Assembly: GCF_918797505.1 (NCBI RefSeq)
Contig: NC_092796.1
Location: forward strand, 51,528,411-51,592,410
Length of the DNA: 64,000 nucleotides
Reading direction: 5' to 3'
Source: Bemisia tabaci
Taxonomy: Eukaryota; Arthropoda; Insecta; Hemiptera; Aleyrodidae
Shown here in pieces: positions 41,043-51,749 of this stretch. The notes under the pieces are model-generated. The model was not told where the DNA came from. It worked only from the letters and a program-made list of their open reading frames with translations, and did no database searches. The stretch's first letter is position 1, and each line of letters opens with the position of its first letter. A program made the translations under genes and the position numbers.

Positions 41043-41138
41043 TATATGCTGTTTTTCTGGAGTATATCAAGAAAGTTGGTCATTCTCTACTTAACCGAGC
41101 TTAATATCTTACTCAAACAAACTGTGAAAGTTAGTCAA

Positions 41139-41395
41139 GTGAGTTTCTCAGACGGAGGAACATAATTTTATTCCAAGGTTGAAAAATAGACTTAAAAATT
41201 CATTTTTTTTCTTACAAGATCATGTCTGCGCAGGAACCACAATTTTGATGAATATTTCCGCGTAGTCAGCACTAAAATCCGTGAAATTTTCAGTTAGAAA
41301 TGTCCGGCAGTTTCGTTGTAGTAATACAATTTACCAGGGGAATTTCGCTGTGTTAGAATGTAATTTTTTTGTGAGTGAAACGACGATTCGACATT
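41139..41395 (+). mobile_element. TIR element family V, copy 3
   Basis: The left 'gtgagtttctcagacggagg' then 'ttccaaggttgaaaaatag' matches copy 2. The right end is degraded ('gtgagtgaaacgac'). Copies 2 and 3 lie in the same orientation ~325 bp apart, so they may derive from a tandem duplication. Confidence 0.55.
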
Positions 41396-42888
41396 TTAAA
41401 ACCTGGAAAAGTGAAGTATCGTCCTCATGAGAAGAGACGAGATTAGAGGCCTCGGTTTTTCGTTTCCCAGCTATTTCCCAGCGTTCGCCAGAGCGTATCT
41501 CAATTACAAGGTTACAACATTTTTTTTCAATATTACTGCAATTTGCGTCGCAAAGTGTGCTGAATCTCGCCCATGAGTTAAAGAAAAATCACTCAAATTT
41601 TTTTCGGAATTATAAATGCTCAGAGGTTTCCTGGTAAAATACAGTTTGTATTAAGGGTAAATTTTAATTAGTAATTACGTTTTTTGTTCTAGATTTAGGT
41701 GTCTATTCCATATTGGGAAAACGGGTAGGGCGCGGTACTGCGTTGCTTGAAATGTAGTAATTTCAGGAAGTGGAGCGTTACAGAGCACGGAGCTTTTTTT
41801 ATTTCAGTATTAAAATCTTCCCATTTTAAAATTCTCTCAGTATCCTGTGAATTATTAGCAAAAAATCAACCACATTCATATAGGTGGCAGAAACTAATAA
41901 CCATACATGAAGAATAAAGTTGCGACGTAACAATTCATGATCTAAAATGAAAATGTCACGACACAAGTCGTCACCTACCTGACATAAAAGCGTAACTACA
42001 CTCTGCAATGAACCCTGTTGGCCATACAATTCAATGCTTTTCCGGGCTCATCTCAATGTGTATTTACGCCCTTATATCAGCCAAGCGACGAAGTGATAAC
42101 ATCGATTATCAATCGACAACAATATGGCTGCTAGAATGTAACGTTCACCTCCTGAAAAAAATTCATCTGTAACTAACCTCACTTACGAACTTCTCATGTA
42201 AGATGTTGCATAACTACGTAACCGCGCCGGTGTAATTCTTTATTGTAAGCGATGACCTAACAGGAGCAGAGTACTTTCAGTGTCACATCAGTAAGAGTAC
42301 TTACTGTCAGCAAAGAGACACATCTTGATAGATGTCGATGAATTGAGCAGTTAGGCTGATAGTTATCCAATTTATCTTACCGTATCGAGCACGCAGGTGC
42401 CAAATATCAAGTTTACCAGCTACTGCTTGCCGTATAAAAACGCCAGGTTGCATAACCATTCAGATCTTGATCTTGTCTTTTCTCTCTTTTGTTTCCATAA
42501 ATAACGCCCTTCGATGTGTTTAAATTTAAACATCGTGCAACTCATACGATTTTGCTGTTGCTTAGAGCACTGTTCAATATTGCTTCGTCATTCGGTTAAA
42601 ACCGATGAATATGCAGAAAGTTTTGCCATTAGGTATGGTTATAATACAGATATTATTATTTTTTGTTTTTTGTAAAAAAATTCCAAAAAAATTTGTCCAA
42701 AATGATTTTAGTGATGGATTTTCAGCAAATCCGTTCCGCCGGTCATAAAATCATGTTTTCACCACCCCTTCTCCTTGAGTAAGATAAGACCCCAGACCCT
42801 GTAAGAGTAAGACAAGTAAGAGCGCGGGACCTCGACTTTTGGGGACGCGAAGTCGATCCAGGGTCTTGTTTTTAGCAGTCAGGACAGT
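41396..42888. other. Unassigned 1.5-kb AT-rich stretch
   Basis: No gene recognised. The minus ORF 41826-42029 has no motif. 'atttacgcccttat' near 42061 and 'gcgacgtaac' near 41921 vaguely resemble worn family S ends. Confidence 0.35.
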
Positions 42889-43141
42889 ACCGCCGTGCTA
42901 AGGACAAACGCCGTATGAACCTCCAGGCGTTGCCAAATTTACTTTGATAAAACACGAATTTCCTGGTAAACTCATGACTATTTTTCCCCCAATTTTTCAG
43001 ATACTTTTGCTCGCAATTTCACCTAAAGTTCCTGAAAATTTTAAGGAAAAATATTTATAACTTCCCTCAAAATGAACATTTTATCGAAGGAAATTCGACA
43101 ACTCTCGAGTGTTCATACGGCATTCTTCCTTAGCACGGCAG
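42889..43141 (+). mobile_element. MITE family A, copy 5
   Basis: The left 'accgccgtgctaaggacaaa' and right 'ttcttccttagcacggcag' are family A ends with minor changes; 'gttgccaaatttactttgat' and 'aaattcgacaactctcgagt' are the inner pair. Confidence 0.8.
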
Positions 43142-43390
43142 AGTAGAGAGACAATCACTGGCCAGTTTCCAATTCCTTCTTGACTCGAAAATTATCTTCT
43201 GAAATTAGTTGACTGTGAGAATTTCGCCGATCTTGGACTCGAGTTCTTCTCTGTAAGGGAAGAACTTTGAGCAGCTAAAAAGCGTACGTTTGGGGAAGTC
43301 AAACACTCTTGGACAGTAGGGACAAGAACCAGAATAGGACACTCCGATGCGATGTAATCGGGCGTTGAACACATCGCATCGTGGCCAGTG
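43142..43390. other. Spacer between two MITE A copies
   Basis: Nothing recognised; the 60-codon minus ORF at 43192-43374 has no motif. Confidence 0.35.
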
Positions 43391-43641
43391 CTGCCACAGG
43401 GAAAAACGCCGTATGAACCTTCAGGCGTTGCAAAATTTCCGTAAGTAAATCACTAATATTTTGGGAAAATTTGTAAATGTTTTTCTTCCAATTTTTCAGA
43501 TAATTTTATTCGCAATTTCATCTAAAATTCCTGAAAATTTCAAAGAAAAATATTCAAAGCTTTCCTCAAAAATAAACTTTTTATCAGAGGAAATTTGGCT
43601 ACTTTCAAATGTTTATACGGCATTTTTCCTTAGCACGACAG
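43391..43641 (+). mobile_element. MITE family A, copy 6
   Basis: The left 'ctgccacagggaaaaacgcc' and right 'tttttccttagcacgacag' are family A ends. It lies 250 bp from copy 5 in the same apparent orientation, but the two are diverged. Confidence 0.8.
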
Positions 43642-44355
43642 AGTAAGAGCTTTGTGATGAAAAAGTTTGGCTACCGTGAGCTGCAGTTCGGGGTCCGGCA
43701 CGATGTAAGAACTATGGTTCAATGAAACATAATAATTCTTACGATGTAAAGAACTATGGTTTTTCATGGAACCATGCGAAAGTGGTCGAACTGCTGTAAG
43801 CAACTTTTACCGCTTCCAAATCGCGTACAATGCCTAATCGACATATGGAAGGCGACCAGTATGAGCACGGCACACAATGAGAATTAGTATCAACCTGCGG
43901 GTACTACTGAACCGAACGAAGAATCAAATTGCTACCAGCAACTATTGCCGCTCCCAAGCCACTCATATTGCCTGATCAAATTTTGGAAGGCGAGCAAGTC
44001 ATTTCAAAATCTGTTTAATTTACTTAAATAAGGTGTACCCTAAAACAGCTGCTTCCGAAAGTAACAAATTGTCGAACTGCTCGGACAACTAATTATATGT
44101 CTCTCTCAAAGCACTCACATTGCATAATTAAGTCTTTAAAGGCAAACCAATCGGAGCACGGTACGCTGTAAAAACTTAAAATTAATATCCAATTGCCTTT
44201 GATGTATGCATGTGGCTAAACTACTGCAAGCAACTATTATCACTCTCAAGCCGCTCACATTGTCTGATCGAGTTCTTGAAGGCGAACTAATCAGGCTCCG
44301 GATTCGGCAACAAAAGGTCTCTAACTTTTGTCATGTGTTTGAGATTTGTTTTTAC
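43642..44355. repeat. Weakly repetitive spacer
   Basis: A motif with 'gccgctcac' or 'ccactcatattg' followed by 'cctgatcaa', 'ttggaaggcga' and 'cagt'-type strings recurs roughly every 130-140 bp (about 43820, 43960, 44100, 44250). This looks like a very worn tandem array of three to four units. No gene recognised. Confidence 0.4.
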
Positions 44356-44387
<32 letters not shown>

Positions 44388-44395
44388 ACACAAAC
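44356..44395 (+). repeat. Poly-C and (CA)n microsatellite
   Basis: A run of C (about 16) is followed directly by CA dinucleotides. Confidence 0.9.
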
Positions 44396-44490
44396 ACTTA
44401 ATCCATAATTGAAAAGTTTTCAGAGACCTTTCTAAGTTCACTGCTCGGATTATCAAGTGCTCCTTTGGCTCATTCTTCATCGTCGTCCTA

Positions 44491-45017
44491 TTAAAAAAAC
44501 AAACAAACGCTGCTGCGGATAATACATTTTTACGAACACCTGATTTCTCCTACAATTTTAAATACATTAAACGCAAGCTATCCAAAATCTAAGCTCAGAT
44601 TCGGAATCCTCGTGAAAAATCGATGGGATTTCATGTAACATATACGTTATCGTAGAGAGAAGAAAAGTTAAAAAAACAAACAAACGATGCTGCGGATGAT
44701 ACATTTTTACGAACACCTGATTTCTCCTACAATTTTAAATACATTAAACGCAAGATATCCAAAATCTAAGCTCAGATTCGGATTTCTCGTGAAAAATCGA
44801 TGAGGTTTCATGTAACATACATTATCGTAGAAAGAAGAAAAGTTAAAAAACAAACAAACGTTGCTGCGGATGATACATTTTTACGAACACCTGGTTTCTC
44901 CTACAATTTTAAATACATTAAACGCAAGATATCCAAAATCTAAGCTCAGATTCGGAATCCTCGTGAAAAATCGATGGGATTTCATGTATCATACGTTATC
45001 GTAGAAAGAAGGAAAGA
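44491..45017 (+). repeat. Tandem array K: three 175-177-bp units
   Basis: The units start at 44491, 44668 and 44843 with 'ttaaaaaaacaaacaaacg' and end with 'gttatcgtagaaagaag'. Adjacent units differ by few substitutions. A core of ~75 bp ('ccaaaatctaagctcagatt', 'cgtgaaaaatcgat', 'ttcatgtaacat') recurs in inverted orientation twice at 45410-45660. Confidence 0.9.
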
Positions 45018-45185
45018 GGTTAAACGTAGGTATACTGATCCTAATATTTCAGACAAATATGGCCGGCGCGGCGCGGCTGAGTAGGTCTGCGGAGGTCCCT
45101 TTTATCTACGCCGCCAACCGGACCCGAGCGCTCGGGCGCCATGGCGCTAAGCATTCGGTTTCGGCCGGAGGAATCTGTGAAGATA

Positions 45186-45331
45186 AATTGGACTACATTT
45201 TGCAATTTGGACCTATAGATTCTAGCCCGGTTTAAAAACGACGTATGTGACATTAGTTTCCCTATGCCTATGAGTGTTTTTCCAGAAGAGCCAGATTTTA
45301 TAGTTCCGAATTGCAAAATGCAGTCCAATTC
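45186..45331 (+). mobile_element. TIR element family C, copy
   Basis: The left 'attggactacattttgcaat' and right 'attgcaaaatgcagtccaat' are near-perfect inverted ends, with 'gttccgaattgc' next to the right one. The centre is 'cattagtttccctatgccta'. It sits between array K and its inverted relatives. Confidence 0.75.
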
Positions 45332-45392
45332 TTCTTCTTCCTACTACGCTCCCCGTGCTGACCTACTTCCTATGAAACTGATTTCGCAGAAT

Positions 45393-45685
45393 CCCTTTCT
45401 TCATGTTGTGCTATGCTATACTAACGTATGATACATGAAATTGCATCGATTTTTCACGAGGAATCCGAATCTGACCTTAGATTTTGGATATCACGCGTTT
45501 TAAAATTAATTTTTAAAATTCCAAAATCCACGATGGATCCCTTCCTTCATGATGTACTATGCTATGCTATACTAACGTATGATACATGAAATTGCATCGA
45601 TTTTTCACGAGAAATCCGAATCTGACCTTAGATTTTGGATATCTTGCGTTTTAAAGTTAATTTGTAAAATTCCAAAATCCACGAT
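45393..45685 (-). repeat. Inverted relatives of array K (two units)
   Basis: Two tandem units (from about 45393 and 45538) contain 'aacgtatgatacatgaaatt', 'catcgatttttcacgag' and 'cttagattttggatat', the reverse complement of the K core. They are followed by 'ttccaaaatccacgatgg'. The period is ~145 bp. Together with 44491-45017 they form a gapped inverted arrangement. Confidence 0.8.
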
Positions 45686-46025
45686 GGCGGACTTCGCCTA
45701 ACATTCTATCTTGGCACCTGTTCGTTTGATTTTTGTCAAACTTGGTATCAGAGATTCATTTTTTAGCGGGAAACTCGAATTTTTAGTCAAGTTTTCAAAA
45801 TTCCTTAGTCCAAGGTGGCGGACATGGCCTTAAATGCTATCTCGGTCCCTGATCGTTCGATTTTTTTGAAACTCGGTATTTTTAGGAGTATTTTTTGACG
45901 GGGAACTCGAAATTTTAAGCTAAACTTCTAAAATACCTAGTCTAAAATAGCGGACATTGCCTAAAATACTATCTCGGCTATCCTGTTCGTTCGATTTTGG
46001 TGAGGGGTGTTTTTTGACGGAAAAC
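45686..46025 (+). repeat. ~131-bp diverged tandem array
   Basis: 'gcggac(t/a)t…gcct' strings start near 45687, 45818 and 45950. Each is followed by 'ctatctcgg'- or 'ctatcttgg'-type, 'cgttcgattt' and 'actcggtat'-type blocks and then 'tttttgacgggga(a)ctcga'. Spacing is 131-132 bp. The array directly continues the K-inverse units, which share the 'aaaatccacgatggcggac' junction. Confidence 0.7.
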
Positions 46026-46558
46026 TAAAATGCCTCCTTGAGTCAACTGTTGGCCTATTATCATTGCGGAGAGGAGAAGGACGTATCATCACTCCTGGCC
46101 TTCCTGATTGCTGAAAGCCAGTGAGAGTTCGGAAAACGCCATTTCACGAAAGGGGAGAGGGGCAAAAGGGCTCCAGGATGAAGCTGGTTGCGTCTTCCTT
46201 TCTTCAACTGTTGATCTTTCTTTCTTCCTCTCTCCCTGTCCCCTCCGTATAATCCCCCCTGCAACGCCGAGTCGGCCGAGTACAACATCAAACCGCAAAA
46301 AATCGAATGACATCGGGAACGGACATTCGCTACGTAGGCCAGAATCACATACACAAGTCCAGCTTTTTCGGAGGGGGGTCCAGGGTTAGCGTTGCGTAGT
46401 TGTTTAGGGACATAGGCGGATCATGACACTTCGAACGGGGGGGGGGGGGGGGGGCGCGCATCGAGGTCCAGGGGGACTGCCTCCAGAAAATTGTCGACAC
46501 TTTAAAGCATCTAACATGCAATTGGAGTCACTCAATGCAAGCATCCTTCCTTCCTATA
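46026..46558. other. Spacer with poly-G tract
   Basis: No recognised gene; overlapping ORFs on both strands at 46061-46389 lack motifs. A G run of about 16 lies at 46438-46454. 'ggaggggggtccaggg' near 46370 resembles the interior of the hAT MITE at 3784. Confidence 0.35.
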
Positions 46559-46786
46559 CACTGGAAAAAAAGCACATTGGATCTAGAGTCAAGACTCTTG
46601 AAAACATTGACAAGAAAAAATACTCTTGATTCAATCGGATTTTTGCTCGAATCAAAACGAAATCCGCTTAAATTAAGAGGCTTGGTTCTGGATTTAAGCT
46701 AGATTCTGATTGAATGAAGAGTACTTTTTCTTGTCGATGTTTTTAAGAGTCTGGACTCTAAATCCAATGTGTTTTTTTTTCCAGTG
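46559..46786 (+). mobile_element. Palindromic element with CACTGGAAAAAAA ends
   Basis: The ends CACTGGAAAAAAAGCACATT and AATGTGTTTTTTTTTCCAGTG-type are inverted repeats, flanked by TA on both sides. 'ggatctagagtcaagactct' pairs with 'agagtctggactctaaatcc', and 'ttgacaagaaaaaatactct' with its complement near 46715-46740. 228 bp, non-coding. Same class of ends as 24391 and 15586. Confidence 0.8.
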
Positions 46787-46899
46787 TATCCTCCGTTCCT
46801 TCCTTCTCTCCTTCTTTCTTTCTTACCCCCATCTTCGGTCAGACGGTGAGGGTGCACGCCCCCTACACCCCCCTCCTTGGACCCGTCAATATTTAAGGA

Positions 46900-47781
46900 G
46901 AGGGTGGAAGGCGATCCTGCACAGCGTTGCTCAGGTGACCATACAATCGTTATCCCTCAAAACTACACACCAACCACCCGATGACCCGAGGGGGTGGGAG
47001 AGGCGCGTCGACGACCTTGAAAACAGCCGTTTTCCACGCGGGGGCTGCGGCTGGCGGTGGCTCAGCTGAAAAATTCGCTGGCGTCACAAACCGCGGCCAA
47101 GAGTTACGCAACGAGGAGCATGGGCCGTCGCGGTTACGTAACCCGTACTGAATGGAGAAGAAGCACTTGGCGGCTCCTCCCTCCACGAGCCGCGCGGCCG
47201 AGCGGTGGGGGAAGCGCCTCGGCGGCGCGCTCGCGCCTCGCGGCCTGCCGTTCGCGTCAGTCCGCACTTTACTCTTGCGTAGCTTGTTACCCTGTGTCCC
47301 GTGCGTCTCACGACAGCCACACGCGAGTTCACCGACACCCCGCCAAGGGCCCATGTAACTCCTTCGCTTCGTTCACTCGCGCGAGTTCTCGCAAATTGTG
47401 TTATCAACCGTGCTTGTGTGGAAAAATTGTGTTCGCTTATTATTTCGAACATCGTGTGACGACTTTTGAAACTTTGTGGATTCACTCTGATTTGGATTAT
47501 TTACGTGTTGATCGTCGTTTTTTTGACTTGGAAGTTTCGGCACATGCCGCATTTTCGTTTCTGATTTATACTTGTTTTTGTATTTGTTATTTTTTACTGG
47601 ACTCACTTATTTACTTATTGAATTCGTGCTTGTGTTTTTTAACCCCGGAGACACGTTTCGTTTCGTGAGTGTCGGTGGATTTGAATGCTTACCTCTGGAT
47701 AATTAGTGGAGTTACTTAGTGTTATTACTCTTACCATTGGATTACCTTTTTTGCCGATACTTCTTCGACTCTGAAATTGAT
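46900..47781 (+). promoter_or_regulatory. CpG-rich block with candidate 5' exon ending in GTAAGT donor
   Basis: From about 46960 to 47400 the sequence is GC- and CpG-rich, the strongest such block in the window. A TCAGT arthropod initiator-like pentamer lies at 47256-47260. Downstream the + strand becomes T/G-rich with few ATG codons and reaches a good donor, GATGTAAGT (GT at 47782). This would fit a TATA-less promoter and a long 5' UTR exon, with the rest of the gene beyond an intron. A 203-codon ORF (47057-47668) and a 133-codon antisense ORF (47084-47485) also cross it; neither has a recognised domain, although the plus ORF ends in a hydrophobic stretch. Unproven. Confidence 0.35.
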
Positions 47782-48751
47782 GTAAGTTGTTATTATTAAT
47801 ATTTTACTTTGCTTAATATTTACTTTCGAAACTTTCGAAGTTTAATATTTTGTGGAATGACCGAAGTTCCCAGAAAAGCTTCGGGCTCTAAGGAAGTAAT
47901 TAATCATAGCTGATTTTTTAGTTGGTTTAGGTACTTACTACCGGTTTGTGCAATAACATCAGGCTTATTTTGGTGTGCATCCACTACTTCATCACGATTC
48001 TTTTCGAAGTAAAACCATGACTTTAAGTAACAGACAACACTTCGGGTGGGTCACGGTTTTCGAAACTCCTTCAATTCCTCGTATAGGCCGAATACCTACT
48101 CACGTGTCGAAATAGTCGCATGCTGAAATTAAACACTTCAATCATATGAGCATAAACGATTGGCCCGAGATGCGAAGACTTACGCTTGCCGGTTGGTTTT
48201 AACTTTGATAAAGGCTGTCAACCATACCTACCGACTTACAGCCTTGAATACTACCTCGCGTTACTTAATGAGTTAACGCAGGACCTGATAACGTCTCAGA
48301 ATGTTAAACAAACTTGGTGAATAATGTGTTCTGAGCTTTGCAGACAAGAACCAAGTCGCATCAAGTAGGAAGCTAGGAAATCATGTTTGAAGTTGCATTC
48401 TTTCTGAGGCTCTAAGTATGTGGTATGTTAAATTCAAGACCCATTTTACGTACAATTTTACGTATACCTGTATTTATTACAGGCGACTGATAACGGCTTG
48501 TTAAGCTCGAAACTACTCCTGAGTAATTCTTTCATTATATGACTTGGTTTCTCTCTGTTTAACTCACTCATTTCACAGCTTCAACTGCAATTTTTTTACA
48601 AGAGAGCTCATGATCCATTAAAAGCACTACATTTTGCCAAAAAAAAACTACGGTTTCTGGCTTTTCCGAAAAAACACCTATCTGCGTAAGGAAAGGCATA
48701 CTCGTGTTTTCTTAAACGAGCGAGAATTAGTGGCACCTCATCGCAAAATGT
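47782..48751. other. AT-rich stretch; intron if the upstream exon is real
   Basis: No recognised gene apart from a worn family C copy at 48622-48757 ('gcactacattttgcc' and 'cgcaaaatgtagtcaa' as inverted ends). Confidence 0.35.
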
Positions 48752-48757
48752 AGTCAA
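48622..48757 (+). mobile_element. TIR element family C, diverged copy
   Basis: The inverted ends 'gcactacattttgcc' and 'cgcaaaatgtagtcaa', with 'ttctggcttttccgaaaaaa' subterminal, match the family layout. Its right end overlaps the left end of the next TIR element. Confidence 0.6.
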
Positions 48758-49067
48758 AGCATAGACAGAAAAAAGGAGGTGTTTGTATTTCGGGCATCTT
48801 GGAATATTTTGATAACGTAGGTCGGCCCAGCGACTTCTATCATCAATTTTCTTGGAAATGGTGTAATTTATGGAAAAAAGTTATTTTATAAAAAGTGCTT
48901 GAAATTATATCGTGAGTTGATTTAAGCAAAAAAATGGGACATTATGGTCCGTTTTTCATACTTCGAATGCCGGATTTCGCCGGCCAGGTTGTATCGACCT
49001 TCGTCACAGGGTATAAACAAACCTCAAGATGCAAACACCTCCTTTTTTCTCCCTCTATGCAGTCAAG
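48752..49067 (+). mobile_element. TIR element with GGAGGTGTTTG arms
   Basis: 'agtcaaagcatagacagaaa' then 'aaaggaggtgttt' on the left pairs with 'aaacacctccttttttctcc' then 'ctctatgcagtcaa' on the right, giving ~35-bp inverted ends of a ~316-bp non-coding element. No other copy noticed. Confidence 0.7.
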
Positions 49068-49291
49068 TAAGGATAAAATTTGGAGAATAATCAGTAGGGT
49101 CGTATTTTAAACCCGACGCAAATATTGCCAATTTTTTTTGGTTTCCCCTTCTTTCTCTCACTGTGTTAGATAAGCTGAGATCATCAAATGAGTATACTGC
49201 CCTTGCAAGTAGTGTTGACACAGTTTTCTTCAGGTTGAATACCCGCAATAGAGTACTCAGGACACCATGCTTCATTGATAAAACTGACTAA

Positions 49292-49552
49292 CGCGAGTTC
49301 AAGCGCAAAGTGTCCTATTGTTTCAAGGATTCAAGGAGAGCGGCCTTGATGCACCATTGCACCTTCTGCGACCGCACTGACGCGCGGCGAGTGCATTACA
49401 CCAAGAAAGGCGCCTTCGCGCCCTTTGAGGGAACGAACAACCGGAGTTTACCATCGACCCAATCGAATGTATTGAAACTGTCGGTACAGAAACTCGATAA
49501 CCGCAAGCCCCGCTCCAAAAAATTGTCGACCCCCGATGAAAATCCCTATTAA
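49292..49552 (+). CDS. Unrecognised coding-like fragment (86 codons)
   Basis: The open frame runs from after a stop at 49289-49291 to a TAA at 49550-49552. It has features of genuine coding DNA in an AT-rich setting: about two thirds of third codon positions are G or C (57 of 86 by hand count), and the amino-acid mix is varied and basic. It contains CTFCDRTDARRVHYTKKGAF (a CxxC pair; His and Cys nearby in HHCTFC) and a Lys/Arg-rich end. There is no ATG near the 5' limit; Met20 is the first. It could be a terminal exon (possible acceptor 'taacgcgag' at 49297, weak) or a relic of a gene or transposon protein. I do not recognise the family. Confidence 0.4.
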   Translation, partial: REFKRKVSYCFKDSRRAALMHHCTFCDRTDARRVHYTKKGAFAPFEGTNNRSLPSTQSNVLKLSVQKLDNRKPRSKKLSTPDENPY

Positions 49553-49886
49553 TCAAGAGATGAAGAAAGGAAAATGCGCATAACCTTGAAGGAAAAATGT
49601 GCAAACTAACATCTTTAAGTGAGGTAATTTCGACTGATAACCTTCGGACGGTGTACCATGAGTTCTCATATCTGAATTTTTAAAATTTCATCACTGACAG
49701 TCTTAAGAATTGTCGGCTTCAGGTTTTTTTCCACCGAAAATCTTCTTATTCCCAAATTTTCCCTCTTTTGGTAATCTTTTCTATTACCAAATGTTGACTC
49801 CTTTATTATTTTACAAGAAATGTTAAGGAAGAAGGCATTTTGAAGTGGTGAAGCGACTGGCTCTCGTTTTTGGCCGTAGGAAACAA

Positions 49887-49922
<36 letters not shown>

Positions 49923-50078
49923 AGAAATGAGCTTAGATGGTCGTTAGACAATTGATAGGATTTTGCATCTGAAGTGCAATGAGAATTGCCCGAAAATATC
50001 TTAGAGTCGAGCAGCTGACAACTTGATCTCTCTGTGTGACTTACTGCAATTCTTATCATTAGTAAGCAAGCACAAATG
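49553..50078. repeat. Spacer with ~31-base poly-T
   Basis: An uninterrupted T run of about 31 occupies 49891-49921. Read on the minus strand it is a poly-A that could mark a retroposed sequence, but I could not identify the body. Otherwise AT-rich and unassigned. Confidence 0.5.
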
Positions 50079-50328
50079 AGGGGCTTGGAGGACAAGGCGT
50101 ATAGGTGCAGTTTTTGAAAAAATGGAGATATTCATGAACTCGAATAAAACTAGTTTGAAAGTACATTCTGTGAAAAATTCTCAACTAAAATCCAACGATG
50201 AAGCATCAAAAAGTGAGTTTAAACTTCCTCTCCGCCATTAGGCTCCATGAAATGTGAAAACTCTAAACACATATTTCTTGACTTGACCAAAACTACCCTT
50301 ATGCGCCTTGTCCTCCAAGCTCTTCAAA
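50079..50328 (-). mobile_element. TIR element family P, copy 2
   Basis: The ends 'ggggcttggaggacaaggcg' and 'gcgccttgtcctccaagctc' match 5967-6202. The interior ('ttctgtgaaaaattctcaac', 'gaagcatcaaaaagtgagtt') matches copy 1 in the opposite orientation. Confidence 0.75.
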
Positions 50329-51513
50329 TCAAGTATTTTTTCTAAAAGAAAAAAAAATCGATAGTAGGTACCTATTTTTTCTTCTTTCTTTTTGTGGGCT
50401 AAAAAAAAATCGGACCAGCTGATCGCGCGTACAAATTTTTTCAAGGTTGTTTATTTTCTGCCTTTCCAAAGTCAGTGATGCAGTATATTTGCCTCGCTTC
50501 TCACGGTTTATGCATGTGCAAGCAACCCCTATGTAAATTACCTTGCGGGCGTAGTCCCGCAAGAGTTCCTTGCCAATCCCTCCCCACCTCCATCCGATAA
50601 GTTTTTTTAAGTTACGTCTTCTTTTTACAATATTTTGACTTCACACCGTGTTATACTTATACTTTGCGTGGCGTCCTAAAGAGCAAAAAGAACATCGAGT
50701 AAAGTAATAAATACGTAACGATTTCAGTTATCCTCGCTAATCTTTTTCACCACACGCACTGAGTGCTTTTCTCCGTTTATCCCACTATGATACGCATTTT
50801 TCCCCCTCCTAATTTATCACACAGCAATATCCATGACGTCATTATATTAGTGAGCTAAAAATCCTCCCTTTTTTTCTTTTTAGCCAAGCATAATTCCTTG
50901 AAGGAGTGGTTCCAGCAAAGCGTAATTAAGCGTTACATGGCAAGGAGATGAAATTATCGTATTTGCGTTACATAATTTTCATATGTTACCTAATGGGTCT
51001 CGAAAAAGAATGCCTCTAGGATGATTTCTGATGTCTCTTAATTGATATTATGAATATGATTTGATCCTCTCACATAACTTCTCATTGTCTTTTTTACTTT
51101 AAATAAAAGTAAACAGGTTGTGTTTTTGGAGATTTGTATTAAAGCTAGGAAAACATTAAAAAGTCATTCGAGGGTCCTGAATAGACAGTAGGCTCAAGAG
51201 TAATAATTCTTGCGTACATGTGATGAGAAACTGACAATTTTTAACAAAGATCAATTTATGAGTTTTTTCCTTTTCATTTCATTTTTCTTACGCATCGTCA
51301 GAGCGTGCAATTATTTTGCTGCATGTTGCTGATTGAAGCACACCAAATTCATGTAATCTCTGTGCGAGGAAGATACCGGTCTCACACTGTTCCAATGGCC
51401 TTTTTCCACAATGATTTTCCTCAACGAGTCCCTCAAGTTCATTAGAATGAATCTCAGTACTTAAGTGCGTTCATAATTACACGTGTCTGTACTTACCTAC
51501 AGGAAAATCAACG
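50329..51513. other. AT-rich 1.2-kb stretch, nothing recognised
   Basis: No gene or shared repeat family seen. Minus ORFs at 50238-50562 are Lys/Phe-rich composition frames. Confidence 0.35.
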
Positions 51514-51749
51514 GCAGTCCCCAGACGACGGAACCTACCTCCATGGCAGGTTGCGAAATTAACTCAAACAAGTCGGTTTTTTTTCACAATTATTGCGATA
51601 CAATTTTCATCCAAAATTTGACTGATTATTGCTTGGAATTAGAAGGAATATCAGTCAGGAACTTTCAATAGTTTTCTAGTCGTATTCAATATTCAAGTGA
51701 AAATTTCCAATATTGAAATGTTGTCACGTTCATTCGCCTAGGAAGTAAG
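51514..51749 (+). mobile_element. TIR element family V, copy 4
   Basis: The left 'cagtccccagacgacggaac' then 'ccatggcaggttgcgaaatt' and right 'gttcattcgcctaggaagta' match the ends and landmarks of the 19979 and 40815 copies. Confidence 0.6.

Noticed and set aside
44491..45017. CRISPR array
   Set aside because: The units are 175-177 bp direct tandem repeats without unique spacers, in a eukaryotic setting.
47057..47668. 203-codon plus-strand ORF as a gene
   Set aside because: It crosses from CpG-rich to T-rich DNA, overlaps a 133-codon antisense ORF and has no domain. A UTR/promoter reading fits at least as well, so no CDS is called.
49891..49921. Poly-A tail of a processed pseudogene on the minus strand
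   Set aside because: No gene-like body or target duplication could be identified next to it. It is left as a homopolymer run.
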